Source: Gemmatimonadota bacterium (GTDB lineage: Bacteria; Gemmatimonadota; Gemmatimonadetes; Palauibacterales; KS3-K002). From it: DNA of 57,976 nucleotides. Under the pieces are notes generated by a model, which had not been told where the DNA came from, made no database searches, and was given only the letters and a program-made list of their open reading frames with translations. The DNA lies in the NCBI GenBank assembly GCA_020344015.1, contig CP070812.1:4573990-4631965 (forward strand), given 5' to 3'. Both the position numbers and the translations under genes were made by a program. Below, piece after piece: positions 49,905 to 57,976 of this stretch. Each line of letters starts with the position of its first letter. Position 1 is the first letter of the stretch.

Positions 49905-51446
49905 ATGGATAGTCCTACAGTGAGACGTTGCACGTCAGCTCTCTGCTTCGCTACGCTTGGCTTGCTGGCGAGTCGCGAAGCGTACGCCCAGTCCGAGACG
50001 GTCCACGGCGTCCGCAGCTATCGGACCTCTCACGAGGTTGAGATCGTCGAGGAGCTGGTCGAGTTCCTCAGCCTTCCCAACAATGCCGCGGACATTCCGG
50101 CGATACGACGGAACGCCGAAGCTATCCTTGAGATGATGGCGCGGCGCGGGATCGAGGGTCGGCTGCTAGAGACGGACGGAGCGCCGTACGTCTACGGCGA
50201 GCTGGAAGTGCCGGGGGCGACACGGACGATCTTGTTCTATGCCCATTACGATGGCCAGGCGGTCGACACCAGTCGGTGGGTAGGGCACCATCCATACGAG
50301 CCAGTGCTACGCGATGACGCACTGGAGGCTGGTGGCCAGATCATCGAGTTCCCGAGCCAGGGAAGGTTCGAGAACGATTGGCGGATTTTCGCACGCTCTG
50401 CCTCGGACGATAAGTCGCCCATCGTCGCTATCATGGTTGCTCTCGATGCGATCCAAGCCAACCTCCGGAAGCCTACCTCGAACCTCAAGTTCATCTTCGA
50501 GGGGGACGAGGAGGCGGGATCACCCAATCTCGGTTTCGTGGCCCGCGAGTACGGCGATTTGCTGGCCGCCGACTTGGCGATCGCGGCGGACGGACCGACC
50601 GATCCCTCGGGCTTGCCGACGATGAAGTTCGGCGCCCGCGGGATAGTCAGCGTCGAGATCACCACCTACGGGCCGCTGCGGCCGCTGCACAGCGGCCACT
50701 ACGGCAACTGGGCTCCCAACCCGGCGATGCGGCTCGCCCATCTGCTGGCGTCGATGAAGGACCCGCGTACCGGGCGTGTCCTGGTCGAGGGGTTCTATGA
50801 TGACGTGGTGGAGCTGAGCGAGTTCGAGCGCGCGGCGATCGCGGCGGCGCCGAACGACGATGCGGAACGGATGTACGCGCTCGCTTTCGCCGAACCGGAG
50901 GCGCAGGGCCAGCGGCTGGCGCTGATCAACCTGCCGTCATTGAACGTGCGGGGCCTGCGCAGCGCGTGGGTGGGCCGCGAAGCGCGCACCGTAGTCCCCG
51001 ACCGGGCGATAGCCAACATCGACTTGCGGTTGGTGAAGAACGTCGATCCGCGTGAGCAGTTGGGGCGTCTGATCGCGCACATCGAGAAGCAGGGCTACGA
51101 TATCGTCAGCGAGGAGCCTGACCCGGAGACGCGGCGCCGGCACCCGAAGCTGGCCAGGGTCGTGAGCTCCGACGGCTACCCCGCTTACCGGACTCAGATG
51201 GACCTGCCGATCGCCCAGGCACTGATCAGCTCGGTGGAAGAGCACATGGGGCAGGGCATGGTGAAGATCCCGACGTCGGGTGGCAGTGTTCCGCTCTACT
51301 GGTTCACCGACGTCCTCGGCCTGCCCACGGTGAGCGTCCCGATGGTCAACCATGACAACAACCAGCACAGCCCGAACGAGAATCTCCGGCTGGGCAATCT
51401 CTGGTCGGGTATCGAGCTTTTCGCTTCGGTGATGATGATGCGCTGA
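49905..51446 (+). CDS. Secreted M20-family metallopeptidase
   Basis: 513 residues with a signal peptide (residues 1-29, ending REAYAQ). Metal-site motifs: FYAHYDGQAVD, RSASDDKSPIVA, FEGDEEAGSPN and the late HDNNQHSPNENLR. M20 dipeptidase/carboxypeptidase-like; the lid domain lies between. It probably hydrolyses short peptides in the periplasm. The short gap of 18 nt to apgM suggests a shared transcript, although the functions are not obviously linked. Confidence 0.9.
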   Translation: MDSPTVRRCTSALCFATLGLLASREAYAQSETVHGVRSYRTSHEVEIVEELVEFLSLPNNAADIPAIRRNAEAILEMMARRGIEGRLLETDGAPYVYGELEVPGATRTILFYAHYDGQAVDTSRWVGHHPYEPVLRDDALEAGGQIIEFPSQGRFENDWRIFARSASDDKSPIVAIMVALDAIQANLRKPTSNLKFIFEGDEEAGSPNLGFVAREYGDLLAADLAIAADGPTDPSGLPTMKFGARGIVSVEITTYGPLRPLHSGHYGNWAPNPAMRLAHLLASMKDPRTGRVLVEGFYDDVVELSEFERAAIAAAPNDDAERMYALAFAEPEAQGQRLALINLPSLNVRGLRSAWVGREARTVVPDRAIANIDLRLVKNVDPREQLGRLIAHIEKQGYDIVSEEPDPETRRRHPKLARVVSSDGYPAYRTQMDLPIAQALISSVEEHMGQGMVKIPTSGGSVPLYWFTDVLGLPTVSVPMVNHDNNQHSPNENLRLGNLWSGIELFASVMMMR

Positions 51447-51464
51447 ACGACAGAGGGCTGAGAG

Positions 51465-52670
51465 ATGGCGGACCTGGAACTCATCCACGAGCTATTGACC
51501 CCGGCGCAAACGAAGATCGCGCTGCTTGTGCTCGACGGTCTAGGCGGCCTGGCGGTGGAGCCGGGCGGGCCCACCGAGCTCGAGGCAGCGGAGACGCCGA
51601 ACCTCGATCGCTTGGCCGCCGAGGGGATCGTCGGACTCCATCAGCCGGTGAGTCCGGGCATCGCGCCGGGCAGCGGGCCCGGCCACATCGGGCTCTTCGG
51701 CTACGATGCGATCCGCTACCAGATCGGGCGCGGCGTGTTGGAGGCGTTGGGCGTCGATTTCGAGTTACAGGCGACCGACCTGGCGGCGCGGGGCAATTTC
51801 TGCAGTGTGGACGCGCAAGGCACTATCATCGATCGCCGCGCCGGTCGGATTCCGACCGAGCGCTGCGCCGAACTCTGCGCTGAGCTTCGCCAGATAGCGC
51901 TGCCCGAGGTAGAGCTCTTCGTCGAGCCCGTCCGCGAGCATCGCTTTCTCCTCGTGCTCCGCGGTGAGGGGATGGCCGAGGGCGTAGCGGACACAGACCC
52001 CGGCCACACGGGCGTTCCGCCGCTCGACGTGACGGTGACCGATCCAGTGGCGGAAGCCGCCGCGGGCCTCGTCAGACGTTTCGTCGAAGAGGCACGCGAG
52101 CGATTGGCCGGTCACGATCCTGCCAACATGATTACCTTGCGCGGGTTCGCAAAGAAGCCCGATTGGCCGCTCTTTCCGGAGACGTTTGGCCTGCGCTCGG
52201 TAGCGGTGGCCCAGTATCCGATGTACCGCGGTGTCGCCAAGCTGGTTGGGATGGACTCGGTGGAAGTCGGGCCGTCACGCGACGACCTGTTCGATACTCT
52301 GAGCCGGGTCTGGCCCGACTACGACTTCGCCTTCGTTCACGTGAAGGACCCTGACAAAGCGGGTGAGGACGGCGACTTCGATCGCAAGGTAGAGGTCATC
52401 GAGGAGGTAGACGGCTACGTACCGAGGATCGTCGAGCTTCAGCCCGATGTGATCCTCGTTACCGGCGACCACTCCACTCCCGCGGCGTTGCGTAGCCACA
52501 GCTGGCACCCGGTGCCCTTCTTGCTGTGGTCGCCGACCTGCCGACGCGACGAGGCGGACCGCTTCGGGGAGAAGTGGTGCCGTGGCGGCGAAGGAGGACT
52601 CTGCCGCTCCGAGGACCTCATGCCGCTGGCGCTCGCCCATGCCGGACGCCTGGCAAAGTTCGGAGCCTAG
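51465..52670 (+). CDS. apgM: 2,3-bisphosphoglycerate-independent phosphoglycerate mutase (archaeal type)
   Basis: 401 residues, of the ApgM branch of the alkaline-phosphatase fold, shorter than bacterial GpmI. LVLDGLGGLA gives the first metal ligands, the active serine is in GIAPGSGPGHIGLFGYD near residue 69, and the second set is HVKDPDKAGEDGDFDRK and VTGDHSTP. It interconverts 3- and 2-phosphoglycerate in glycolysis. The HAD hydrolase follows after 13 nt and a cyclic-2,3-diphosphoglycerate-synthetase-like gene is next. Confidence 0.92.
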   Translation: MADLELIHELLTPAQTKIALLVLDGLGGLAVEPGGPTELEAAETPNLDRLAAEGIVGLHQPVSPGIAPGSGPGHIGLFGYDAIRYQIGRGVLEALGVDFELQATDLAARGNFCSVDAQGTIIDRRAGRIPTERCAELCAELRQIALPEVELFVEPVREHRFLLVLRGEGMAEGVADTDPGHTGVPPLDVTVTDPVAEAAAGLVRRFVEEARERLAGHDPANMITLRGFAKKPDWPLFPETFGLRSVAVAQYPMYRGVAKLVGMDSVEVGPSRDDLFDTLSRVWPDYDFAFVHVKDPDKAGEDGDFDRKVEVIEEVDGYVPRIVELQPDVILVTGDHSTPAALRSHSWHPVPFLLWSPTCRRDEADRFGEKWCRGGEGGLCRSEDLMPLALAHAGRLAKFGA

Positions 52671-52683
52671 GGCCGGACGACGG

Positions 52684-53361
52684 ATGCACTGGGACACGCT
52701 CAGCTTCGACTGCTACGGAACTCTGGTAGACTGGGTCAGCGGTATCACCCGGGCGTTCAGCGACGCTGCGGCCAGCGACGGCATCGCGCTCGCGGCGGAA
52801 GACGTGATCGCCGCCTACCATGAATTGGAGCCGCAGGTCCAGTCGGACACCTACCGTCCTTACCGGGAGGTGTTGGGTGAGACGGCGCTCCGGGTAGCTG
52901 CACGGTTGGGTTGGCCCTTGGCGGCGGAACGCGCCGGATTCCTCGCCGAGTCTCTGCCCGGTTGGCCGGTATTCGCCGATACGCGTTCCGCGCTCGAGCG
53001 GCTGAAGCCACGCTACAAGCTGGCGATCCTCTCGAACATCGATGACGACCTTTTGCGGGCAACGGTCGAGCGGATCGGCGTCGAGTTCGAGTGGACGGTA
53101 ACCGCGCAACAGCTCCGCAGCTACAAACCCGGACACGCGCATTTCTTGGCAGCGCTGGAGCGTCTCGACGGGGATCGCGGGCGTCTACTACATGTGGCGC
53201 AGAGCAAGTTTCACGATATCCGTCCCTGTGGAGAGTTGGGTATCGATTGCGTTTGGGTGAACAGACAGGGTGAGGAGTTGGACGAGGGGTTGGAGCCCCT
53301 CCATGTCGTGAAGGATTTGGCAGAGTTGGTAGAGTGGCTGGAGGCGGACGGTAGCCAGTAG
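52684..53361 (+). CDS. HAD-superfamily hydrolase (haloacid dehalogenase type II-like)
   Basis: 225 residues. The nucleophile is D9 in SFDCYGTLVDW; the usual acid two residues later is tyrosine, as in L-2-haloacid dehalogenases rather than phosphatases. Other motifs are AILSNIDDD and SYKPGHAHFLAAL (lysine), then HVAQSKFHDI. The substrate is unknown. The ATG at 52684 follows apgM by 13 nt; frames farther up overlap apgM. A family-2 palindrome follows its stop. Confidence 0.85.
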   Translation: MHWDTLSFDCYGTLVDWVSGITRAFSDAAASDGIALAAEDVIAAYHELEPQVQSDTYRPYREVLGETALRVAARLGWPLAAERAGFLAESLPGWPVFADTRSALERLKPRYKLAILSNIDDDLLRATVERIGVEFEWTVTAQQLRSYKPGHAHFLAALERLDGDRGRLLHVAQSKFHDIRPCGELGIDCVWVNRQGEELDEGLEPLHVVKDLAELVEWLEADGSQ

Positions 53362-53409
53362 CCGGTAGCCATTGACCGGTTACCGGCCACCGCCTCACCG
53401 GCTACCGTT
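53349..53409. repeat. Intergenic palindromic word repeat, family 2, copy B
   Basis: GGTAGCCAGTAGCCGGTAGCC (53350-53370, near-tandem GTAGCCG words) and ACCGGTTACCGGCCACCGCC then CACCGGCTACCG on the other side. It overlaps the last few codons of the HAD gene and ends 35 nt before the next ATG. Arms are shorter than in copy A. Confidence 0.7.
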
Positions 53410-53443
53410 CATGGAGCGTGAAACCAACCAGAAATGAGGATTC

Positions 53444-54775
53444 ATGACTGAGAGCGACCGAAAGAAACGAGTCGTCATCATGGGCGCGGCGGGGCGCGAC
53501 TTCCACGACTTCAACACTTACTTCCGGGGCAACCCCGACTACGATGTCGTTGCATTCACCGCCACCCAGATTCCCAATATAGAGGGCCGGCTTTACCCCC
53601 CGGAGATCGCAGGGCCCGATTACCCGAAGGGCCTACCGATCGTGCCCGAGGACGAGCTGGAGTCCGTTATCGAGAATGAACGGATCGACTTCTGTACCTT
53701 CTCATACTCCGACGTCTCTCACGAGCACGTTATGCATGTCGCCAGCCGTTGCCTCGCCGCAGGCGCTGGCCTCATGCTGCTCGGCCCGCGGCAGACGTTT
53801 GTCGATTCCAAGTGGCCGGTGATCGCCGTCTGTGCCGTACGCACCGGAGCGGGGAAGAGCCAGACGACCCGCTACATTGTCGATCGACTGCGCGAGTTCG
53901 GTCGTAAGCCGGTTGTCGTTCGCCATCCCATGCCGTACGGGGATCTTGTCAAACAGCGAGTGCAACGCTTCCAGACTTACGAGGACCTCGAGCGTCACGA
54001 AGTCACGATCGAAGAACGCGAGGAATACGAGCCCCACCTGAACAAGGGGACGATAGTCTACGCCGGCGTCGACTACGAGGCGATCCTGCGCCAGGCAGAG
54101 GGCGACGGCGATGTCATCCTTTGGGATGGCGGCAACAACGATCTGCCTTTCTACCGGCCCAATCTCCATATCGTGATTGCCGACCCACACAGGGCGGGAC
54201 ACGAGCTGATCTACCACCCCGGCGAGGCGAACCTGCGCATGGCTGACGTGGTGATCATCAACAAGGTGGGTTCGGCGTGCGCCGAGGACGTGGAAACGGT
54301 GCGGAACAACATCGCGGCGGCCAACCCAAATGCGCGAGTCTTTGACGGCCGCTCGCCGTTGAGCGTCGACAAGCCCGAGGCCCTGAAAGGCAAGCGGGTG
54401 CTCGCCGTTGAGGACGGACCGAGCCTCACTCACGGCGAATTGTTGCTGGGTGCTGCCAGTCTGGCTGCGCAGGAACACGGGGCTAAGGAACTGGTGGACC
54501 CACGGCCGTTCGCTGTCGGCTCCATTGTCGAGACGTTCGAAAAGTACTCCGGCACGGGCCCGGTCCTGCCGGCCATGGGCTACGGCGAGGAACAGGTGAG
54601 CGAGCTCGCCGAGACGATTCGCAACTCGGACGCCGATGTCGTCGCGATCGGCACGCCGATCGATCTGGCGCGACTGATCGATATCGACCTGCCGACGGTC
54701 CGGGTGACGTACGACTTGGCCCTCGAGGATCCGGGAGCGTTGGACGAATTGTTGAGCAAGGCGATCGGAGGGTGA
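53444..54775 (+). CDS. Cyclic 2,3-diphosphoglycerate synthetase-like NTPase
   Basis: 443 residues. It starts with a Rossmann part (VVIMGAAGRDFHDFNTYF, FTATQIPNIEGRLYPPEIAG) and then has a P-loop in VCAVRTGAGKSQTTRYIVD near residue 130-148. VILWDGGNNDLPF and VVIINKVGSA follow as later NTPase motifs. Full-length proteins like this are annotated as cyclic 2,3-diphosphoglycerate synthetase after the methanogen enzyme that makes the thermoprotectant cDPG; in bacteria the reaction is mostly unproven. ApgM two genes upstream handles related phosphoglycerates. GAGG lies about 5-8 nt before the ATG. A palindrome separates it from each neighbour. Confidence 0.78.
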   Translation: MTESDRKKRVVIMGAAGRDFHDFNTYFRGNPDYDVVAFTATQIPNIEGRLYPPEIAGPDYPKGLPIVPEDELESVIENERIDFCTFSYSDVSHEHVMHVASRCLAAGAGLMLLGPRQTFVDSKWPVIAVCAVRTGAGKSQTTRYIVDRLREFGRKPVVVRHPMPYGDLVKQRVQRFQTYEDLERHEVTIEEREEYEPHLNKGTIVYAGVDYEAILRQAEGDGDVILWDGGNNDLPFYRPNLHIVIADPHRAGHELIYHPGEANLRMADVVIINKVGSACAEDVETVRNNIAAANPNARVFDGRSPLSVDKPEALKGKRVLAVEDGPSLTHGELLLGAASLAAQEHGAKELVDPRPFAVGSIVETFEKYSGTGPVLPAMGYGEEQVSELAETIRNSDADVVAIGTPIDLARLIDIDLPTVRVTYDLALEDPGALDELLSKAIGG

Positions 54776-54781
54776 CCCGCG

Positions 54782-54850
54782 GGCGGTAGCCGGTAGTTGG
54801 GAGTTCCCGAATAACCGATCACCGGCCACCCAGCACCGGCCACTTGCCGG
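54782..54850. repeat. Intergenic palindromic word repeat, family 2, copy C
   Basis: GGCGGTAGCCGGTAGTTGGG on the left and ACCGGCCACC / GCACCGGCCAC on the right, with GGGAGTTCCCGA in the centre. The centre resembles, in reverse complement, the centre of copy A (AACTCCGAAATCCCAACT). It begins 7 nt after the synthetase-like gene and ends about 15 nt before the M19 start codon. Confidence 0.7.
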
Positions 54851-54865
54851 CTGAAAGCGAGAAAC

Positions 54866-56011
54866 GTGGATACAGCACGGAAGGCAGCCGAGCTGCACAA
54901 ACGCGCAATCGTAATCGACGGCCACAACGATCTGCCGTGGCGGTTGCTGTCGAAGATGGGCTCGAGCTTTGATCGCTTCGATCTGGCCGTCCGGCACGAG
55001 GATGGGCACACGGACATCCCGCGGCTTCGTGAGGGTGGGGTCGATGCGCAGTTCTTCGCTGCCTACGTGCCGTCGGACTGCGAGGGGCCGGGCGCTAGCC
55101 GCATCGCTCTCGAACAGATCGATCTGATCCGACAGATGGTAGCGCGCTATGCCGACTTCGAGTTGGCGCTCAGCGCGGCCGACGTGCGACGAATCGCCGG
55201 ATCAGGGAAGATCGCGGCACTTATCGGCGTCGAGGGAGGTCAGGCGATCGAGAACTCACTGGCTGTCCTGAGGACACTCTACGCGCTCGGCGCGCGCTAC
55301 CTGACGTTCACCCACATCGATTCTACCGACTGGGCGGACGCTGCGACCGACGAACCACGACATGGGGGGTTGAGCGAGTTCGGGGAGGAGGTGGTACGGG
55401 AGATGAATCGGCTCGGCATGCTGGTCGACATATCACACGTGTCGGCGGAGACGATGGCTGACGCTCTGAGGGTCAGCGCGGCTCCGATCGTCGCCACACA
55501 CAGCGGGGCCCGCGGGGTAAACGCGAACTCGCGAAACGTACCCGACGATATTCTGCGGCAGCTACGCGAGAACGGTGGGCTTGTCATGGTGAACTTCTAC
55601 TCCGGGTTCGTCGTGCCGGAGGCGGCGAAGGTCGCCCGCGATATGTTGAGTGCTTACCGGGAGGCGCGGGCGCGGTTCGGTGAGGACGGCGCCGCGCTGG
55701 AGAGCACCATGCGGCAGTGGGAGGAGGAACATCCCATCCCGCCCGCCACGGTGTCGGACCTAGTCGATCACATCGATCATATCGTAGAGGTAGCCGGTGT
55801 CGATCACGCCGGCCTCGGCTCGGATTTCGATGGCATAACAAACGCTCCGGAAGGGTTGGAGGATGTATCGAAGTTCCCGGCCGTTACCGAGGGGCTGCTG
55901 AGGCGCGGGTACAGCGAGGCGGACATCGTCAGGGTCCTTGGCGGCAACATGCTCCGGGTGATGGAGGGCGCGGAGGAAGTGGCGCGGCGACTGAGCGCGG
56001 CAGCGCCCTGA
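54866..56011 (+). CDS. M19-family membrane dipeptidase (renal dipeptidase-like)
   Basis: 381 residues. Metal ligands HxD in IDGHNDLPW, the bridging glutamate in GVEGGQAIENS, the histidines in DISHVS and THSGARGVNANSRNVPDD, and GSDFDGI near the end. It hydrolyses dipeptides, often with a D- or dehydro-amino acid; such dipeptides can come from cell-wall turnover. No signal peptide is present, so this copy is cytosolic. GTG start at 54866 with AAAGCGAGAAA upstream. Confidence 0.92.
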   Translation: MDTARKAAELHKRAIVIDGHNDLPWRLLSKMGSSFDRFDLAVRHEDGHTDIPRLREGGVDAQFFAAYVPSDCEGPGASRIALEQIDLIRQMVARYADFELALSAADVRRIAGSGKIAALIGVEGGQAIENSLAVLRTLYALGARYLTFTHIDSTDWADAATDEPRHGGLSEFGEEVVREMNRLGMLVDISHVSAETMADALRVSAAPIVATHSGARGVNANSRNVPDDILRQLRENGGLVMVNFYSGFVVPEAAKVARDMLSAYREARARFGEDGAALESTMRQWEEEHPIPPATVSDLVDHIDHIVEVAGVDHAGLGSDFDGITNAPEGLEDVSKFPAVTEGLLRRGYSEADIVRVLGGNMLRVMEGAEEVARRLSAAAP

Positions 56012-56035
56012 CGCGCCCGATTCAGGCCGCCGTCC

Positions 56036-56593
56036 TCAGTCGCGCAGCTCACCTCCCCGCTCCAGGACCATCAGAAACTCGTCTATCGTGTGGCGCCCAC
56101 GGTCCTCGCGGTACCAGCGGAGCACGGGCTTGTTGACTTCCTCCCGCTTGTCTGTGAGCCGCCCGGCGCGGAGCGCCCTCAGCTTCTCGCGGAACAGGGC
56201 CTGTGCAGGCGCCGGCCGCGGACCCCACCAGCCGAGCTGGTGCATATCCTCATCGAAGACGATCGCCACCGGTATCGACCGGCCCCCGCGACTCAGGTAA
56301 CGATCCATGATGTCCAGGTTCTCGTCGCGCGGAAAGACACGCAACTCGATCATCTCGGGGGCCGCCTCAGCTAGCTTCGCGAGTATCGGAACGAGAGAAG
56401 CTGCATCTCCGCACCAGTCTTCCGAGAGCACGGCGACCAGCCGCCTGCCCGGGAGCTCCTTCACGCGCAGCACCGCGTCTTCCGGGACCTTGAGGTGATC
56501 GTAGATGCCGTCCCAGAGACCCTGGTGCTTCTGGACGAGCTTTCGGTAGTCCTCGTATGTGAGGCCGGTTTCGAATCGTTCCTGCGTCAACAT
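56036..56593 (-). CDS. Thioredoxin-fold protein with WCGDA motif
   Basis: 185 residues. The motif SEDWCGDAASLVPILAKL matches a thioredoxin-related family in which the second active cysteine is absent (C-G-D-A in place of CxxC). The rest keeps the fold, including the cis-proline region RSIPVAIVFDED. It may reduce peroxides, bind thiols or be regulatory; I cannot say. I chose the ATG at 56593 because AAGG lies 9 nt before it; a second ATG at 56599 and an open frame to 56707 exist. The gene converges with the M19 dipeptidase. Confidence 0.8.
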   Translation of the reverse strand: MLTQERFETGLTYEDYRKLVQKHQGLWDGIYDHLKVPEDAVLRVKELPGRRLVAVLSEDWCGDAASLVPILAKLAEAAPEMIELRVFPRDENLDIMDRYLSRGGRSIPVAIVFDEDMHQLGWWGPRPAPAQALFREKLRALRAGRLTDKREEVNKPVLRWYREDRGRHTIDEFLMVLERGGELRD

Positions 56594-56976
56594 TGGCATG
56601 AGCCTTCGAGAGTTATATCTCTTAGTCGTCGCTTGACCGGGATGTCGCCCGAGGCCGCGCCCAGAAACAGTGGTGTCGGGCCCGGGGTGCCGCCCGATCC
56701 CGTGCATACTTCGTACCTAAGCGGAACCGGTGCAGCGAGTTATGGTAAGACTCCTTAGGCGTTCCTCCAAGGGGCCGGCGGGAACCGCCGCACCAGGCGG
56801 GCTTCTGGAGGGGCGCCCAGGGTGGACGATCGCGCCCAGCGGCGGCGCGCTCGGGGCCACCGATAGCGCGAACGAAAGCGGTTGCTTATACTTAGGGGAC
56901 TTCCGAGCCCCCTCCGGGGTAGTATGCCCGGTGTCGCCGACATCCCCCGCAGATAGCAAGGTGCACGAGTACACCC
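56594..56976. other. Divergent intergenic region of about 380 nt
   Basis: It separates the minus-strand thioredoxin-fold gene from the plus-strand BTAD gene. GC-rich short stems are seen (GGCGG/CCGCC near 56776) but no gene. A -10-like TATACT lies at 56887-56892 without a clear -35 box. An 86-codon frame at 56730-56990 has low-complexity composition and overlaps the next start, so it was not called. Confidence 0.4.
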
Positions 56977-57976
56977 ATGGCCAGCCCTAAGCGCGGATCG
57001 GCTGAACGCCGCGGTGGCCGCGCCGCACGCGCGGGCAGCGGAAAGGCGCCCGAGCTCTTCACGCTCGGGGGCGTCCGGCTCGTGCGCCAAAACGTCGATG
57101 AGACGTCGAAGCTGGGGCCGAAGCACCTCGCTTTGCTCGTATACCTGTTCCACGAAGCGCGCCCCATGCACCCCTCGGAGGTCACCGACCTCCTGGGGCG
57201 CGGCCAGGAGAAAGATAAGGAGACGGAGGGGCTGACCCGGGCGGTTACCTGGCTGAAGGAGAACGTGCCTGGCATCAACATCCGTCTGACCGGCGAAACG
57301 GTCGAGGCGTTTGGCGGTGTCACTCTCGACACGCGGGAAGTCGATACGGCGATCGACGGTGGCGACCCGAGCCACGTCGAGGAGCTCTACGTCGGCGAGT
57401 TTCTCGAGGGTTTCGAGTCGGGGGCGCCGGCTTTCGATGAGTGGGCGCAGAAAGAGCGCGGCCGCCTGAAACGGGCCTGGAACCATGCCATGCTCTCGGC
57501 GGCGCGTGACGCCGAGCGCCGGCGGAAGTGGGAACTGGCCGCCGCCTGGTGGGCTGTGCTGGTGGCCCGCGCGCCGATGCGTGCCGAGGCGGTGGCCGGC
57601 TTGCTGGGTGCGCTGGCTGATTCGCGCCAGCAGGACGAAGCGGCCCGCGCTTATGCCGATTACGCGAAACGACTCGAGGAATCCGGAATCGCGCAGCCGG
57701 CGGACCCGGTAAAGGAGGTGATCTCCAAGCACAAGCTTCTGCGGGAGATCGCCGAGGGCCGCATCAAACCTCCGCCGGAACCGCCCGATGGGGCGGGGCC
57801 GGCACCTCGCGCGCGGCCGACCGAACCGGAGCCCGTCGCCGCTCGCCAGTCGGTGCCGGAGATCGACATCGAGCCGTCGCCGCCGCCCAAGAAACCTGCT
57901 CCGCCCAAGCCTGCGGCGCCCGAGCCACCGGCGCCGAAGACTGGAGGTGCCGCGGTGGCCGGCTTCGAGGCCGGCG
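56977..57976 (+). CDS. BTAD-domain transcription regulator (SARP/AfsR-like), 5' part
   Basis: 333 residues are visible and the frame is open to the window end, so the C terminus is missing. After a basic, Ala/Gly-rich start (1-25), residues 30-110 form an OmpR/SARP-type winged helix (ELFTLGGVRLVRQN, LGPKHLALLVYLFHE, HPSEVTDLLG). Residues 120-235 are a bacterial transcriptional activation (BTAD) TPR-like helical repeat (EELYVGEFLEGF and DEWAQKERGRLKRAW). A proline-rich linker follows. Many Gemmatimonadota and actinobacterial regulators have this plan, often followed by TPRs or kinase-like parts; the rest cannot be seen here. Confidence 0.75.
   Translation, partial: MASPKRGSAERRGGRAARAGSGKAPELFTLGGVRLVRQNVDETSKLGPKHLALLVYLFHEARPMHPSEVTDLLGRGQEKDKETEGLTRAVTWLKENVPGINIRLTGETVEAFGGVTLDTREVDTAIDGGDPSHVEELYVGEFLEGFESGAPAFDEWAQKERGRLKRAWNHAMLSAARDAERRRKWELAAAWWAVLVARAPMRAEAVAGLLGALADSRQQDEAARAYADYAKRLEESGIAQPADPVKEVISKHKLLREIAEGRIKPPPEPPDGAGPAPRARPTEPEPVAARQSVPEIDIEPSPPPKKPAPPKPAAPEPPAPKTGGAAVAGFEAG

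Noticed and set aside
56730..56990. An 86-codon frame before the BTAD gene
   Set aside because: Low-complexity product, no start signal, and its end overlaps the well-supported BTAD start.
1..57976. Insertion sequences, integrases, prophage genes or a replication origin
   Set aside because: No transposase, integrase, phage structural protein, DnaA-box cluster or dnaA/repA gene was recognised anywhere in the window.

Overview
The window is GC-rich (low-to-mid 60s % by eye), densely coding bacterial chromosome with no rRNA, tRNA, CRISPR array, transposase or integrase that I could find. I counted 55 protein genes, two of them cut by the window edges. The organism looks like a didermic, peptide- and amino-acid-using heterotroph, most probably a Gemmatimonadota-type or related bacterium. 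The reasons are predicted lipoproteins and a Tat substrate, a NagZ/AnmK/MurQ cell-wall recycling set, an RND metal pump, a BTAD-type regulator, a multi-membrane-span spermidine-synthase-like protein, class II ribonucleotide reductase, and several secreted or cytosolic peptidases (M19, M20, M42, gamma-glutamyltransferase). The taxonomic call is inference from gene content.

Layout. 1-4486: end of a Cus/Czc-type metal efflux pump, a CopZ-like chaperone, and a molybdopterin oxidoreductase whose partner fuses the iron-sulfur and membrane-anchor subunits. 4568-10090: an isoaspartyl methyltransferase with a signal peptide, a membrane protein with a spermidine-synthase fold, glutamate dehydrogenase and a Tat-exported aldo/keto reductase. 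10091-18466: a regulatory stretch with small unknown proteins, a receiver plus degenerate GGDEF protein, a Crp-family regulator, an ECF sigma factor with its zinc anti-sigma factor, an orphan E1-alpha dehydrogenase subunit, an M42 peptidase and a DtxR-type regulator. 18635-30604: housekeeping genes (two PHP enzymes, thioredoxin reductase, an IscA-type protein, an MBL hydrolase, two DHH phosphoesterases, dephospho-CoA kinase), a sodium:amino-acid symporter, a Fur-family repressor, a putrescine pathway (pyruvoyl arginine decarboxylase plus agmatinase) and CcdA. 30635-36039 (minus): ABC exporter, gamma-glutamyltransferase lipoprotein, endonuclease III, M20 amidohydrolase.

36113-44036 is a tightly coupled plus-strand operon for cell-wall recycling: MurQ (fused to a DinB-like domain), AnmK, NagZ, a sodium:solute symporter and an N-acetylmuramoyl-alanine amidase. 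The four junctions are a 4-nt gap and then three possible 4-nt overlaps. Then come a gamma-carbonic anhydrase homologue, class II ribonucleotide reductase with a 230-nt structured leader, a second sigma/anti-sigma pair, a MOSC protein, an M20 peptidase, a phosphoglycerate block (ApgM, HAD hydrolase, cyclic 2,3-diphosphoglycerate synthetase-like), an M19 dipeptidase, a thioredoxin-fold protein and the start of a BTAD regulator.

The most unusual non-coding signal is a set of long intergenic palindromes built from short repeated words. One family (GGATTC words) lies just upstream of both sigma/anti-sigma operons. A second (GCCGGTA words) has three copies directly before start codons. A third (GCGGTATG words) lies before the carbonic anhydrase gene. 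No recognised transposable element explains them.
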